Of a stretch of 64,000 nucleotides of DNA, positions 8,151-17,420 are shown in pieces (the stretch's first letter is position 1; every line of letters starts with the position of its first letter). The notes under the pieces are model-generated. The model saw only the letters and a program-made list of their open reading frames with translations. It had not been told where the DNA came from and did no database searches. Origin of the DNA: Cellulomonas palmilytica (GTDB lineage Bacteria; Actinomycetota; Actinomycetes; Actinomycetales; Cellulomonadaceae). Where the stretch lies: positions 3,534,001 to 3,598,000 of the forward strand of contig NZ_CP062221.1 of the NCBI RefSeq assembly GCF_021590045.1, in the 5' to 3' direction. A program made the translations under genes and the position numbers.

Positions 8151-11100
8151 TCAGCCGCGGAACGGCGCGTACGTGGTGTGCAGCAGGTCGTGCGCGAGCG
8201 GCGAGGCCGGCGCGCCGTAGAACTCGTCGTAGAGCCGCAGCACGTCGGGGTTCTCCTGCGACTTGCGGATGGGCGAGAGCTGGTCGATGTCGACGAGCAC
8301 CTGCTGACGGCCGGGCGTCTCGTCGGCGCACGTCGGCACGGGGTGGCCCGCGCCGCTCACGCAGCCGCCGGGGCACGCCATGATCTCGACGAGGTCGTAC
8401 CCGACGTCCTCGCCCGCGATCACGCGCCGGATGAGCGGCTCGGCGTTGCCCAGCCCCGAGACGACCGCGACGCGCACGTCGACTCCCCCGGCGCTGACGG
8501 TCGCCTCCTTGAGGCCCGCCGTGCCGCGCAGCTCGTGGAAGTCGAGGTGCTCCACCAGCGGCTCGCCGGTGAGCTTCTCGACCGCCATGCGCAGCGCCGC
8601 CTCGGCCACGCCGCCCGAGGCGCCGAACAGCACGCCGGCGCCGGACACGCGCGCGTACGGCTCGTCGAACTCGCCGGGCTCGACGTCCGCGGGCTCGAGC
8701 CGCAGCATCTGCACCATCTCGAGGAACTCGGTCGTCGTGAGCACCGCGTCGACGTCCCGCACGCCGTCGGTCGCGTGCTCCGGACGCGCGGCCTCGTACT
8801 TCTTCGCGATGCACGGCACGATCGACACGACGTACAGCTCGTCGAGCGGGATCCCGGCCTGCTGCGCGAAGTGGTGCTTCACCGTGGTCCCCATCATCTG
8901 CTGCGGGCTCTTGCAGCTCGACAGGTGGTCGATGAGCGCGGGGTAGCGCCGCTCGACGAGGTTGACCCAGCCCGGGCAGCACGACGTGAACTGCGGCAGG
9001 ACACCGCCGCTCCCGACGCGGTCGAGGAACTCGGTGGTCTCCTCGAGGATCGTCAGGTCCGCGGCGAACGAGAAGTCGAACACCTTGTCGAAGCCGACCT
9101 TGCGCATCATCCCCGCGATGAACGCGCTGGCCTCGGCGGGCGCGATGCCGTACTCCGCGGCGATCACCGAGCGCACGGCGGGCGCGACGAAGCCGACGAC
9201 GACCTTGTGCGGGTCGTTGATCGCGGTGAACACGTCGCCGCGCTCGCGCACGTAGTCGAGCGCGCCGCACGGGCACGCGCGCACGCACTGCCCGCAGGAC
9301 ACGCAGTCGGTCTGGTCGAGCGGCAGCCCGTTGTGCGTGCCGACGACGAGCCGGCCCTCGTGGTACTGGAACGCCAGCACCCCGGGGCCCTCGATCTCGG
9401 CGCACGCCGTGACGCACCGGCCGCACGCGATGCACTTGTTGTTGTCCCGCACGATGAACGGGTGGTCCGCGACGACGGGCTCGTACGGCCGCACGTGCAG
9501 CGGCGTCTCGAACACGATGCCGTGCGCGGTCGCCTCGTCGCGCAGCTGGCAGCAGTCCTGCTTGGCGCAGCCGCACGACAGGCAGCGCGCCGCCTCGGTG
9601 CGCGCCTGCTCCTGCGTGAGCCCGGTCTCGACCTCGTCGAACCCGGCCAGGCGCTGCTCGAGCGGGATCGACGGCATGGTCGCGCGCGGCACGCGCACGA
9701 CGTCCTCGAACTCGTGGCGCGGCAGGTCCTCGAGCGTGCCGCGCGAGCACGAGTAGTCCTCGTGGCCGGGCCGCACGTAGCCGCGCAGGACGAAGTCCGA
9801 CATCGCCGCGGCGGCCCGCCGCCCGGCCGCGACGGCCTGGATGACCGTGGCCGGGCCGGTGACGCAGTCGCCGCCGGCGAAGATCTTGTCCTCCGACGAC
9901 TGCATGGTCCGGCCGTCGACCTCGACGTCGCCCCACTGGTTGAGCCGCACGGGCAGGTCCGCGTACGCGGCCTCCTCGGCGCCGTGCGCGGGTCGGCCCC
10001 GCACCCACGAGCTGATGTGCACGGGGTTCTCGTAGTAGAGGAACCCGGTGTCGGTGCTCTGGCCGATCGCGCCGATGATCGTGTCGGCCTCGATGTCGAA
10101 CTGGCTGCCCTCGACGGGCACCGGTCGCCGCCGGCCCGTGCGGTCGGCCTCGCCGAGCTCCATGCGCAGGCACGTCAGGCGCTTGGAGCCGTCCTCGTCG
10201 GCACTGATCCGTTCGGGCGCCGTGAGGTACAGCATCTCGACGCCCTCCGCGAGCGCCTCCTCGACCTCGAACGGCTCGGCGGGCATCTCCTCACGCGTGC
10301 GCCGGTAGACGAGCCGCACGTGCGACGCGCCCGTGCGCAGCGCGGTGCGCGCGCAGTCGATCGCGGTGTTGCCGCCGCCGATGACGACCGTGCGGCCGAG
10401 CGGGATCTCGTCGCCCTTCGCGACGCGCTCGAGGTACTGGATGCCGAGCCACACACCGTCGAGGTTCTCGCCGTCGATGCGCAGCGGGGTCGCGCGCCAC
10501 GAGCCGATCGCCAGGTACACCGCGTCGAAGTCGCGGCGCAGGTCCTCGAGGCTCAGGTGCGTGCCGAGCGCCTTGCCGGTCACGACCCGCACGCCGAGGG
10601 CCCGGATGACGTCGATCTCGGACTCGAGCGTGGTCTTCGGCAGGCGGTACTCGGGGATGCCGTAGCGCATCATGCCGCCCGCGTGCTCCTGCTTCTCGAA
10701 GACCGTGACCGCGTGGCCGGCGAGCGCGCTGTAGTACGCCGCGGACAACCCGGACGGTCCGGCGCCGACCACCGCGATCCGCTTGCCCGTCGCGGGCGCC
10801 GTCCGCGGGACCCACGGGGTCTCGCGCGCCATGTCCCAGTCCGTCGCGAACCGCTTGACGTAGTTGATCGCCACGGGCTCGTCGACGAGGTTGCGCCGGC
10901 ACGCCGACTCGCACAGGTGCGGGCACACGCGGCCGCACACCGACGGGAACGGGTTGCGGTCCTTGATGACGCGCACCGCGGCCTCGTAGTTGCCGTCCGC
11001 GACGTGCTGCAGGTACGTCTGCACGTCGACGCCCGCGGGGCACGTCTGCACGCACGGGGCGACGCAGTCGGCGTTGTGGTCCGTGAGCAGCTGCTCCAGG

Positions 11101-11381
11101 CGCACCTTGCGGTACGCCTCCAGGCGCGGGGACCGCGTCGTGACGACCATGCCGTCCGTGACGGGCGTGAGGCACGCCTTGACGTCGCGCGGGCTGCCCT
11201 CGCCGACCTCGACCACGCACAGCCCGCAGCTCGCGTTGGAGCGCTCGAGGCGCACGTCGTGGCACAGCGACGGGATCGCGATCCCCTCGGCGGCCAGCGC
11301 CCGCAGGATCGTCGTACCGGACCCGACCTCGACCTGGCGGCCGTCGACCGTCACGGTCACGCGCTCGTCGTGCACGCTCAC
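8151..11381 (-). CDS. [FeFe]-hydrogenase fused to a GltD-like flavoprotein and ferredoxin domains
   Basis: A 1076-residue protein from a GTG at 11381 with GAGGAGG before it. Domains in order: [2Fe-2S] ferredoxin (C40, C52, C55, C70); a glutamate-synthase-small-subunit-like module with an N-terminal cysteine cluster, FAD motif VVGAGPSGLSAA (about 204) and NAD(P) motif VVIGGGNTAIDCA (about 335); a cysteine cluster CLSCGCAKQDCC; two [4Fe-4S] motifs CIACGRCVTAC (about 650) and CVSCGQCVRAC (about 690); then the H-cluster domain. The last has TSCCPGW (C801, C802), PCIAKKYE (C857) and MACPGGC (C1003, C1007), so all four H-cluster cysteines and the proton-transfer cysteine are present. It should couple NAD(P)H, perhaps with ferredoxin, to H2. 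Maturases HydE, HydF and HydG are not in the window. Confidence 0.93.
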   Translation of the reverse strand: MSVHDERVTVTVDGRQVEVGSGTTILRALAAEGIAIPSLCHDVRLERSNASCGLCVVEVGEGSPRDVKACLTPVTDGMVVTTRSPRLEAYRKVRLEQLLTDHNADCVAPCVQTCPAGVDVQTYLQHVADGNYEAAVRVIKDRNPFPSVCGRVCPHLCESACRRNLVDEPVAINYVKRFATDWDMARETPWVPRTAPATGKRIAVVGAGPSGLSAAYYSALAGHAVTVFEKQEHAGGMMRYGIPEYRLPKTTLESEIDVIRALGVRVVTGKALGTHLSLEDLRRDFDAVYLAIGSWRATPLRIDGENLDGVWLGIQYLERVAKGDEIPLGRTVVIGGGNTAIDCARTALRTGASHVRLVYRRTREEMPAEPFEVEEALAEGVEMLYLTAPERISADEDGSKRLTCLRMELGEADRTGRRRPVPVEGSQFDIEADTIIGAIGQSTDTGFLYYENPVHISSWVRGRPAHGAEEAAYADLPVRLNQWGDVEVDGRTMQSSEDKIFAGGDCVTGPATVIQAVAAGRRAAAAMSDFVLRGYVRPGHEDYSCSRGTLEDLPRHEFEDVVRVPRATMPSIPLEQRLAGFDEVETGLTQEQARTEAARCLSCGCAKQDCCQLRDEATAHGIVFETPLHVRPYEPVVADHPFIVRDNNKCIACGRCVTACAEIEGPGVLAFQYHEGRLVVGTHNGLPLDQTDCVSCGQCVRACPCGALDYVRERGDVFTAINDPHKVVVGFVAPAVRSVIAAEYGIAPAEASAFIAGMMRKVGFDKVFDFSFAADLTILEETTEFLDRVGSGGVLPQFTSCCPGWVNLVERRYPALIDHLSSCKSPQQMMGTTVKHHFAQQAGIPLDELYVVSIVPCIAKKYEAARPEHATDGVRDVDAVLTTTEFLEMVQMLRLEPADVEPGEFDEPYARVSGAGVLFGASGGVAEAALRMAVEKLTGEPLVEHLDFHELRGTAGLKEATVSAGGVDVRVAVVSGLGNAEPLIRRVIAGEDVGYDLVEIMACPGGCVSGAGHPVPTCADETPGRQQVLVDIDQLSPIRKSQENPDVLRLYDEFYGAPASPLAHDLLHTTYAPFRG

Positions 11382-11537
11382 GTCGCGCCCTCCTCGCGGG
11401 CTGGAGCGACGGGCCTCGTCGCCCGCACGCCACGCGGCGTGCCCGCGCCGCGCCACCCCCACGCTAGGGAGCCGTCCGCGCCGGTCGCGCGTGACTTCCG
11501 ACCTAGATGCGCAGTTCGCGCCCCCGGCCAGGACGCG

Positions 11538-12584
11538 TCAGACGAGGACCTGCGTGAGCGGCATCGAGGAGTCCACGGGGATGTCGAGGGACGACGGGCG
11601 CATGCCGCGGCGCACGACCGCCGAGCCGAGCGCCGCGATCATCGCGCCGTTGTCGGTGCAGTAGCGGATCGGCGGGATGCGCAGCTCGATGCCGGCCTCC
11701 GCGCACCGCTGCGCCGCCAGGTCCCGCAGCTGGGAGTTCGCGGAGAACCCGCCGCCGACGACGAGCGTCGAGACCCCGTGCGCGCGGCACGCCGCGATGG
11801 TCTTGGCGGTCAGCACGTCCGCGACCGCGGCCGCGAACGACGCGGACACGTCCGCGAGCGGCAGCTCCTCGCCCGCGTCCTGCCGCGCCTCGACCCACCG
11901 AGCGACCGCCGTCTTGAGCCCGGAGAACGAGAAGTCGGTCGCGTGCTTCGCCTGGTCCTTGGCCGCGGTGAGGCCGCGCGGGAAGCGGATCGCCTCCGGG
12001 TTCCCCTCGCGGGCGAGCCGGTCGATGTGCGGGCCGCCGGGGTACGGCAGGCCGAGCAGGCGGCCGACCTTGTCGAACGCCTCGCCCGCCGCGTCGTCGA
12101 GCGTCGACCCGAGCTCGGTGACGTTGACGGTGTCGTCGACCAGCAGCAGCGACGAGTGCCCGCCGGACACGACGAGCGCCATGACGCGCTCCGGGAACGG
12201 GCCGTCGACGAGCTCGTCGACGACCGCGTGGCCGATCACGTGGTTGACGCCGTACAGCGGCTTGTCGAGCCCGATCGCGAGGGCCTTGGCGGCGGACGCG
12301 CCGACCGTGAGCGGCCCGACCAGCCCGGGACCCGCGGTGACCGCGATCGCGTCGACCTGCTCGAGCGTGACGTCCGCGGTGGCGAGCGCGCGCTCGATCG
12401 TCGGGACCATCGCCTCGAGGTGGGCGCGCGAGGCGATCTCGGGGATGATCCCGCCGAACCGCGCGTGCTCGTCGACGGAGGACGCGACGGCGTCGACCAG
12501 CAGGTCGTACCCGCGCACGAGCGCGACCCCGGTCTCGTCGCACGAGGTCTCGATCCCGAGGACGAGGGGCTCGCTGTTCGGCAT
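11538..12584 (-). CDS. tsaD: tRNA N6-adenosine threonylcarbamoyltransferase TsaD
   Basis: A 348-residue protein. It opens [16 protein letters not shown], with the metal-binding pair in NHVIGHAVV, the nucleotide motif [13 protein letters not shown], and the C-terminal [12 protein letters not shown] and [12 protein letters not shown]. TsaD with TsaB and TsaE transfers threonylcarbamoyl to A37 of ANN-decoding tRNAs. The ATG at 12584 gives the normal family length. tsaD is usually next to rimI; here a rhodanese and an opposite-strand nitroreductase separate them. Confidence 0.97.
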   Translation of the reverse strand: MPNSEPLVLGIETSCDETGVALVRGYDLLVDAVASSVDEHARFGGIIPEIASRAHLEAMVPTIERALATADVTLEQVDAIAVTAGPGLVGPLTVGASAAKALAIGLDKPLYGVNHVIGHAVVDELVDGPFPERVMALVVSGGHSSLLLVDDTVNVTELGSTLDDAAGEAFDKVGRLLGLPYPGGPHIDRLAREGNPEAIRFPRGLTAAKDQAKHATDFSFSGLKTAVARWVEARQDAGEELPLADVSASFAAAVADVLTAKTIAACRAHGVSTLVVGGGFSANSQLRDLAAQRCAEAGIELRIPPIRYCTDNGAMIAALGSAVVRRGMRPSSLDIPVDSSMPLTQVLV

Positions 12585-12733
12585 GCCGACCACCTTAGGC
12601 CGCCCGCGCGGTCCGTCCGGCACCGGAGCGGCCGCCGGGCCGGGACCTGGCCCGAGACGCGGCCGACGGGGTGTGGCGAGCGTCACCCACGACAGGGGGA
12701 AGCGACCGAGGTGGTTGAGACTTCACGTACTTC

Positions 12734-13375
12734 ATGACGACCGAGACCGCGACGATCGACTCCCTCGACTTCCCGACGCCCGCGTACGCGATCGGCGACG
12801 ACGCCGCCGACCTGCTGTTCCGCGACGCCCGCACCGTCGGCGCGTTCACCGACGAGCCCGTGACCGACGCCGACCTCGAGGCGGCCTACGACCTGCTCAA
12901 GTGGGGTCCGACGGCGATGAACATCACGCCGCTGCGCCTGCTCGTCGTGCGCTCCGACGACGCCAAGGCCCGGCTCGCGGCGCTCGCCGCCGAGGGCAAC
13001 CGCGACCGCATCCTCGCCGCGCCCGTCACGCTCGTCGTCGCCGCCGACCCGGCGTTCCACCGCCACCTGCCCGTGCTCGCGCCGCACCGCGCCGCGATGG
13101 TCGAAGGGCTCGAGGGCCAGGTCGCCACGCGCGAGGCCATGGCCCGCACCAACACGCACATCCAGACCGGCTACCTGGTGACCGCGCTGCGCGCCGCGGG
13201 CCTCGACGCCGGGCCGATGGGCGCGTTCGACGCCGCGGGCGTGGACGCCGAGTTCTTCGCCGAGAGCGGCTGGCAGTCGCAGCTGCTCGTGCTCGTCGGC
13301 CACCGCGACGGCGTGGGCACGCACCACCCGCGCGCCGCGCGCCTCACCTGGGACCAGGTCTCCGCGACCGCCTGA
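12734..13375 (+). CDS. Nitroreductase-family protein, RutE/malonic-semialdehyde-reductase type
   Basis: A 213-residue protein. DARTVGAFTDEPVTDADLEAAYDLLKWGPTAMNITPLRLLVV is the FMN-binding N-terminal pattern of the RutE/HadB subgroup (quoted here as DARTVGAFTDEP and KWGPTAMNITPLR), followed by NTHIQTGYLVTALRAAGLDAGPMGAFD. These enzymes use FMN and NAD(P)H to reduce small carbonyl or nitro compounds. It is a single plus-strand gene between minus-strand genes, with a 34-bp palindrome after it. The physiological substrate is not evident since no rut genes are nearby. Confidence 0.85.
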   Translation: MTTETATIDSLDFPTPAYAIGDDAADLLFRDARTVGAFTDEPVTDADLEAAYDLLKWGPTAMNITPLRLLVVRSDDAKARLAALAAEGNRDRILAAPVTLVVAADPAFHRHLPVLAPHRAAMVEGLEGQVATREAMARTNTHIQTGYLVTALRAAGLDAGPMGAFDAAGVDAEFFAESGWQSQLLVLVGHRDGVGTHHPRAARLTWDQVSATA

Positions 13376-13380
13376 CGAGC

Positions 13381-13414
13381 GGACCGGGTCGGCCGCGCGC
13401 GGCCGACCCGGTCC
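13381..13414. terminator. 34-bp perfect palindrome between convergent genes
   Basis: GGACCGGGTCGGCCGCG followed immediately by its exact reverse complement, between the nitroreductase stop and the rhodanese stop. Its place fits a two-way terminator. The lack of a loop means the RNA hairpin would open a few central pairs. Confidence 0.65.
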
Positions 13415-13433
13415 CTCAGGTCCGTCCCGGGCC

Positions 13434-14333
13434 TCAGGTGCCCGTCGCGACCGGGCGCTCCGGGTCCGACGACCACTGCGACCACGAGCCCGGGTACAGC
13501 GCCGCCTCGACGCCGATGCTCGCGAGCGCCGCGACCTGGTGCGCCGCCGTGACCCCCGAGCCGCAGTACACCGCGACCGGCGCGCCCGCCCGCGCCCGCA
13601 GCGCGCGGAACCGCTCGGTCAGCGCGTCCGGCGGCAGGAACGTGCCGTCCGCCGCGAGGTTCCCCGCGGTCGGCGCGCTGACCGCACCGGGGATGTGCCC
13701 CGCGCGCGGGTCGACCGGCTCGACCTCCCCCGCGTACCGCTCGGGCGCGCGCGCGTCGAGCAGCGTGCCCGTCGCCGACCACGCGGCGGCGTCGTCGGCG
13801 TCGATCGTCGGCAGCGCGCCCGGTGCGAGCACCACGTCGCCCGGCTCGGGCGTGACCTCGCCCGGCTCGGTCGACAGCCCCGCCGCGGTCCACGCCGCGA
13901 GCCCGCCGTCGAGCAGCCGCACGTCCGCGACCCCCGCCCAGCGCAGCAGCCACCACGCGCGCGCCGCGGACGTGCCACCGCTCGCGTCGTACGCGACGAC
14001 CGGCGCGCCCTCGCGCACGCCCCAGCGCCGCGCCGCGGCCTCGAGCGCCGCGACGTCGGGCAGCGGGTGACGGCCCGCCGCCGCGCTCGGCGGCGCCGCG
14101 AGCTCGGTGTCGAGGTCCACGTACACCGCGCCGGGCAGGTGGCCCGCGAGGTACTGCTCGTGACCGTCCGTGCGCCCCAGCGCCCAGCGCACGTCGAGCA
14201 GCACGGGCGGCTCGTCGCCCGTGAGCTCCCCTGCGAGCTCACCGGCGAGCGTCACCGCGTCCACCAGCACGGCCGCACGCGTCGTGTCGGTCGTCGCGTC
14301 CGTCGTCGCGTCCGTCGTCGCCCTGTTCGTCAT
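13434..14333 (-). CDS. Two-domain sulfurtransferase (thiosulfate/3-mercaptopyruvate type)
   Basis: A 299-residue protein with an inactive N-terminal rhodanese domain (LLDVRWALGRTDGHEQYLAG, then VVAYDASGG where the cysteine is replaced by Asp) and a C-terminal active domain with VYCGSGVTA, catalytic C257. The loop CGSGVTA is typical of mercaptopyruvate/thiosulfate sulfurtransferases (SseA). The first residues are a TTDATTDATTD repeat. Its start overlaps the rimI stop (ATGA), so it has joined the t6A operon although no role in t6A synthesis is known. Confidence 0.9.
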   Translation of the reverse strand: MTNRATTDATTDATTDTTRAAVLVDAVTLAGELAGELTGDEPPVLLDVRWALGRTDGHEQYLAGHLPGAVYVDLDTELAAPPSAAAGRHPLPDVAALEAAARRWGVREGAPVVAYDASGGTSAARAWWLLRWAGVADVRLLDGGLAAWTAAGLSTEPGEVTPEPGDVVLAPGALPTIDADDAAAWSATGTLLDARAPERYAGEVEPVDPRAGHIPGAVSAPTAGNLAADGTFLPPDALTERFRALRARAGAPVAVYCGSGVTAAHQVAALASIGVEAALYPGSWSQWSSDPERPVATGT

Positions 14334-14857
14334 GCCCGATCCCCCGTCTCGTCGCCGGGTCCCGCGGTCGCGGTAGACCCCTCGCCCGGAGCCTGCGTCA
14401 GGTCGAGGCGCATGGTCCAGGCGTCCTTGTTCTCCGGCTGGTAGTACCCGCGGCGCAAGCCCAGGCGCTCGAATCCCGCCCGCTGGTACAGCCGCAGCGC
14501 GGGCTCGTTGTCGACGCGCACCTCGAGCAGCACCGACGGGGCCCCCAGCTCGCGCGCGCGGGCGACGAGCGCGTCGAGCAGCACGCGACCGATCCCGTGG
14601 CCCTGGTGCTCGACCGCGGTGCCGATCGTCATGACCTGCGCGTCGTACCCGTCGAACCACAGCCCCGCGTACCCGACGAGCGGGCCGCTGCCGTACTGCG
14701 CGCCGACGTACCACCGCCCCGGGCCGACGACCTCCTCGGCGAGGCTCGCGGGCGACCACGCGGCCGCGCCGAACAGCGTGCGCTCGAGCACGTCCATCGC
14801 CGGGACGTCGTCGGGGGTGAGCGGCCGCAGCCGCAGCGGCGTCCGGGCCGTGCTCAT
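14330..14857 (-). CDS. rimI: GNAT N-acetyltransferase, RimI type
   Basis: A 175-residue GNAT protein with LRPLTPDDVPAMDVLERTLF at the N-terminus, the acetyl-CoA loop VEHQGHGIGRVLLDALV (Q/RxxGxG/A) and RVDNEPALRLYQRAGFERLG. RimI acetylates the N-terminal alanine of ribosomal protein bS18 in E. coli and in actinobacteria is nearly always linked to tsaB and tsaD, as here. It is slightly longer than usual owing to a C-terminal acidic tail. Confidence 0.92.
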   Translation of the reverse strand: MSTARTPLRLRPLTPDDVPAMDVLERTLFGAAAWSPASLAEEVVGPGRWYVGAQYGSGPLVGYAGLWFDGYDAQVMTIGTAVEHQGHGIGRVLLDALVARARELGAPSVLLEVRVDNEPALRLYQRAGFERLGLRRGYYQPENKDAWTMRLDLTQAPGEGSTATAGPGDETGDRA

Positions 14858-14875
14858 CTGCCGACCATCCGCCGT

Positions 14876-15565
14876 TCAGCCACCGAGGACGCGCTTGCTG
14901 CCGGCCGGGGGCACCGCGTCGGGACGGCGCAGGTACAGCGGGTCGGTCGTCAGCGCGTCGCCCGCGGCGCGGCGCGCGAGCGCGAGCGGCACGAGCTCGG
15001 CCGCGTCGAGGTCGTCGGCGTCCGGCACGTGCGTCAGGTGCGCGAACGCGTCCGGGTACAGGTGCGTGCCCGCGCCGACGACGAAGCCCCCGGCCACCGC
15101 GGCCTCGTCGGCCACGTCGCCCGCCGGCCCGACACGCGGTGCGACGACCGTGTGCAGCGCGCCGGCCTCGTCGCGCCGGTACGCCGCCCAGTAGACCTCG
15201 CGGCGGCGCGCGTCGGTCGCGACGACGAGCGGCGCACCCACGGGGACCGCGCGGGTCGCGGCCGCGGCGAGCGCGTCGAGGCTCGGGACGCCGAGCGCGT
15301 CCACGCCGAGCGCGAGCGCGAGCGTGCGGGCGGTCACCAGACCGACGCGCAGCCCCGTGAACGGCGCCGGACCGGTCCCGACGACGACCGCGGACAGCTC
15401 GCGACGGTCGACGCCCGCGTCGGCGAGCGCCTCGGCGACCAATGGCGCGAGCAGCTCCGCGTGGTGGCGCGGCAGGTCGGCGCGGTGGCGGGCCAGCGCG
15501 GTGCCGGTGTCGTCCGTGACGGCGACGGAGACGGACGAGGACGTGTCGAGGGCGAGCAGGGGCAC
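14876..15565 (-). CDS. tsaB: TsaB, t6A synthesis complex subunit
   Basis: A 229-residue protein from a GTG at 15565 (VPLLALDTSSSVSVAVTD). The ASKHA-fold pattern HHAELLAPLVAEAL and VVVGTGPAPFTGLRVGLVTA is diagnostic of TsaB, the inactive paralogue that dimerises with TsaD. The start lies 5 bases after the tsaE stop. Confidence 0.95.
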   Translation of the reverse strand: MPLLALDTSSSVSVAVTDDTGTALARHRADLPRHHAELLAPLVAEALADAGVDRRELSAVVVGTGPAPFTGLRVGLVTARTLALALGVDALGVPSLDALAAAATRAVPVGAPLVVATDARRREVYWAAYRRDEAGALHTVVAPRVGPAGDVADEAAVAGGFVVGAGTHLYPDAFAHLTHVPDADDLDAAELVPLALARRAAGDALTTDPLYLRRPDAVPPAGSKRVLGG

Positions 15566-15570
15566 GACGC

Positions 15571-16218
15571 TCAGCCTGCCACGCCTTGGTCGGTGGCCGA
15601 GCCCTCGTCCGCCCGCACCGCGAGCGCCGTGTCCCCGAGCGCCGTATCCCCGAGAACCGTGTCCCCGATAACCGTGTCCCCGAGAACCGTGTCCCCGAGA
15701 GCGGCCAGGTCGACCCCGGCCCACCGCTCGCCGACGGCGCGCAGCGTCACGACGCGCTCGCCCGCGCCGCCGTCGTCGTCCACCGCGTCGTCGCCGGGCG
15801 CGGTGCCCCCGCGCGGGCGCGTGATGGCGACCTCCAGGCGGTCCGTCGCGATCGACTCGACCCAGCCCTGGCCCCACTCCACGACCGTGACGGCGTCCTC
15901 CAGGCTCGAGTCGAGGTCGAGGGCCTCGACCTCGTCGAGCGAGGACAGCCGGTACGCGTCGACGTGCACGAGGTCGGGTCCGGCCGTGCCGTCGTCGCGC
16001 ACCAGCCCCGGGTGCACGCGGGCGATGATGAACGTCGGCGACGCGACCTGCCCGCGCACGCCGAGGCCCGCGCCGATGCCCTGCGTGAGCGTGGTCTTGC
16101 CCGCGCCGAGGTCACCGGTGAGGACCAGCAGGTCCCCGGCGCGCAGCACGCCCGCGAGCGCGCGGCCGTACGCGCGCGTGGCGTCCGCGTCGGGCAGCCG
16201 GACGACGACGTCGCTCAT
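15571..16218 (-). CDS. tsaE: TsaE, ATPase of the t6A complex, with C-terminal pentapeptide repeats
   Basis: A 215-residue protein. Walker A GDLGAGKTT (35-43), the SPTFIIARVH strand, HVDAYRLSS and VVEWGQGW are standard TsaE motifs. The usual protein ends at about 155-165 residues; here an acidic linker is followed by five tandem [LI]GDT[VA] units (174-198) and a short tail. TsaE uses ATP to reset the TsaB-TsaD complex. The gene overlaps alr by ATGA. Confidence 0.94.
   Translation of the reverse strand: MSDVVVRLPDADATRAYGRALAGVLRAGDLLVLTGDLGAGKTTLTQGIGAGLGVRGQVASPTFIIARVHPGLVRDDGTAGPDLVHVDAYRLSSLDEVEALDLDSSLEDAVTVVEWGQGWVESIATDRLEVAITRPRGGTAPGDDAVDDDGGAGERVVTLRAVGERWAGVDLAALGDTVLGDTVIGDTVLGDTALGDTALAVRADEGSATDQGVAG
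15625..15699 (-). repeat. 15-bp tandem repeat inside tsaE
   Basis: Five copies of a 15-base unit, close to CTCGGGGACACGGTT on the coding strand, encode the (L/I)GDT(V/A) repeats of TsaE. The copies are nearly identical in DNA, so they look recent and may vary between strains. Confidence 0.85.
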
Positions 16219-17420
16219 CGCGCGCCTCCCGCCGTAGCGGCGGCCTGGCCGGACACCTCGTCGTCCAGCACCTCGAGCCCCACGTACTCGCGCGGCACTG
16301 AGCCGGACAGGCGCGTGACGATCTCGTACGAGATGGTCCCGGCGGCCACCGCCCAGTCCTGCGCGGTCGGGCCGCCGTCGGCGCCCGTGCCGAACAGCTC
16401 GACGCGGTCCCCCGCCCGCTCGGTCGCGTCCGGCCCGAGGTCGACGACCACCTGGTCCATGCACACGCGCCCGGCGACGCCGAGCGTGCGGTCCCCGACG
16501 CGGATCGGCCCGCCGAGCCGGTCCTGCGCCCCCGAGGCGTGCCGCGGGATGCCGTCGGCGTACCCGAGCGGCACGACGCCGAGGCGCGTGGCACGCGGCG
16601 TGACGTACTGGTGCGCGTAGGACACGCCGTGCCCGGCGGGGACGCGCTTGACGGTCGCGAGCTCGGCCTCGAGCGTCATCGCCGGGACGAGCCCGTACTC
16701 GCCCGGGCCGCCGAGCTGCGGCACGGGCGACAGCCCGTACACCGCGATGCCGGGCCGCACGAGGTCGTAGTGCACCTGCGGCGACGTGAGGGTCGCGGCG
16801 GAGTTCGCGATGTGCCGGACCTCGAGCGCCGCGCCCGCGGCCTCCGCGAGCCGCACCGCGTCCGCGAACACGTCGTGCTGCGCGCGCACCGTGGCGTGGT
16901 CGGGCTCGTCGGCGAACGCGAGGTGCGACCAGATCCCGACGAGCGCGACGGCACCCTCGGCCTGCGCGCGCAGCGCCGCGGGGAGCAGGTCGGCGAGGTC
17001 GTCGGGCGTCAGGCCGTTGCGTCCCAGGCCCGTGTCGACCTTGAGGTGCACGCGCGCGGTGCGGCCGACGAGCCGGGCGGCGGACACGACCTCGTCGAGC
17101 GCGGGGGCCGACGAGACGGACACGTCGACGTCGGACTCGATCGCGCGGGCGATCGGGGCGCCCGGCGCGTACAGCCACGTGAGCACGCGTGGCGCGCTGA
17201 TCCCCGCGGCGCGCAGCGCGATCGCCTCGTCCATCTGCGCGGTGCCGAGCCACGTCGCACCGCCCGCGAGCGCCGCGCGCGCCGACGGCACGAGCCCGTG
17301 CCCGTACGCGTCCGCCTTCACCACCGCCATCACCTGCGCGGTGGGCGCGTGCGCCCGCAGCGAGCGGACGTTGGACGCGATGGCGGACAGGTCGACGACG
17401 GCTCGGGCGGGGAAGGTCAC
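16215..17420 (-). CDS. alr: Alanine racemase
   Basis: A 401-residue protein from a GTG at 17420 overlapping the nnr stop (GTGA). AVVKADAYGHG contains the PLP lysine (K35); HLKVDTGLGRNG, RPGIAVYGLSP, GVSYAHQYVTP (with the second catalytic tyrosine) and GRVCMDQVVVDLG are family motifs. It makes D-alanine for peptidoglycan. The nnr-alr-tsaE-tsaB-rimI order is a conserved actinobacterial block. Confidence 0.96.
   Translation of the reverse strand: MTFPARAVVDLSAIASNVRSLRAHAPTAQVMAVVKADAYGHGLVPSARAALAGGATWLGTAQMDEAIALRAAGISAPRVLTWLYAPGAPIARAIESDVDVSVSSAPALDEVVSAARLVGRTARVHLKVDTGLGRNGLTPDDLADLLPAALRAQAEGAVALVGIWSHLAFADEPDHATVRAQHDVFADAVRLAEAAGAALEVRHIANSAATLTSPQVHYDLVRPGIAVYGLSPVPQLGGPGEYGLVPAMTLEAELATVKRVPAGHGVSYAHQYVTPRATRLGVVPLGYADGIPRHASGAQDRLGGPIRVGDRTLGVAGRVCMDQVVVDLGPDATERAGDRVELFGTGADGGPTAQDWAVAAGTISYEIVTRLSGSVPREYVGLEVLDDEVSGQAAATAGGAR

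Noticed and set aside
7899..12737. A 1612-codon open frame on the plus strand
   Set aside because: It lies opposite the hydrogenase, SBP and tsaD genes, is made of Arg/Ala/His/Val-rich low-complexity sequence without motifs, and is the expected antisense shadow of GC-rich coding DNA.
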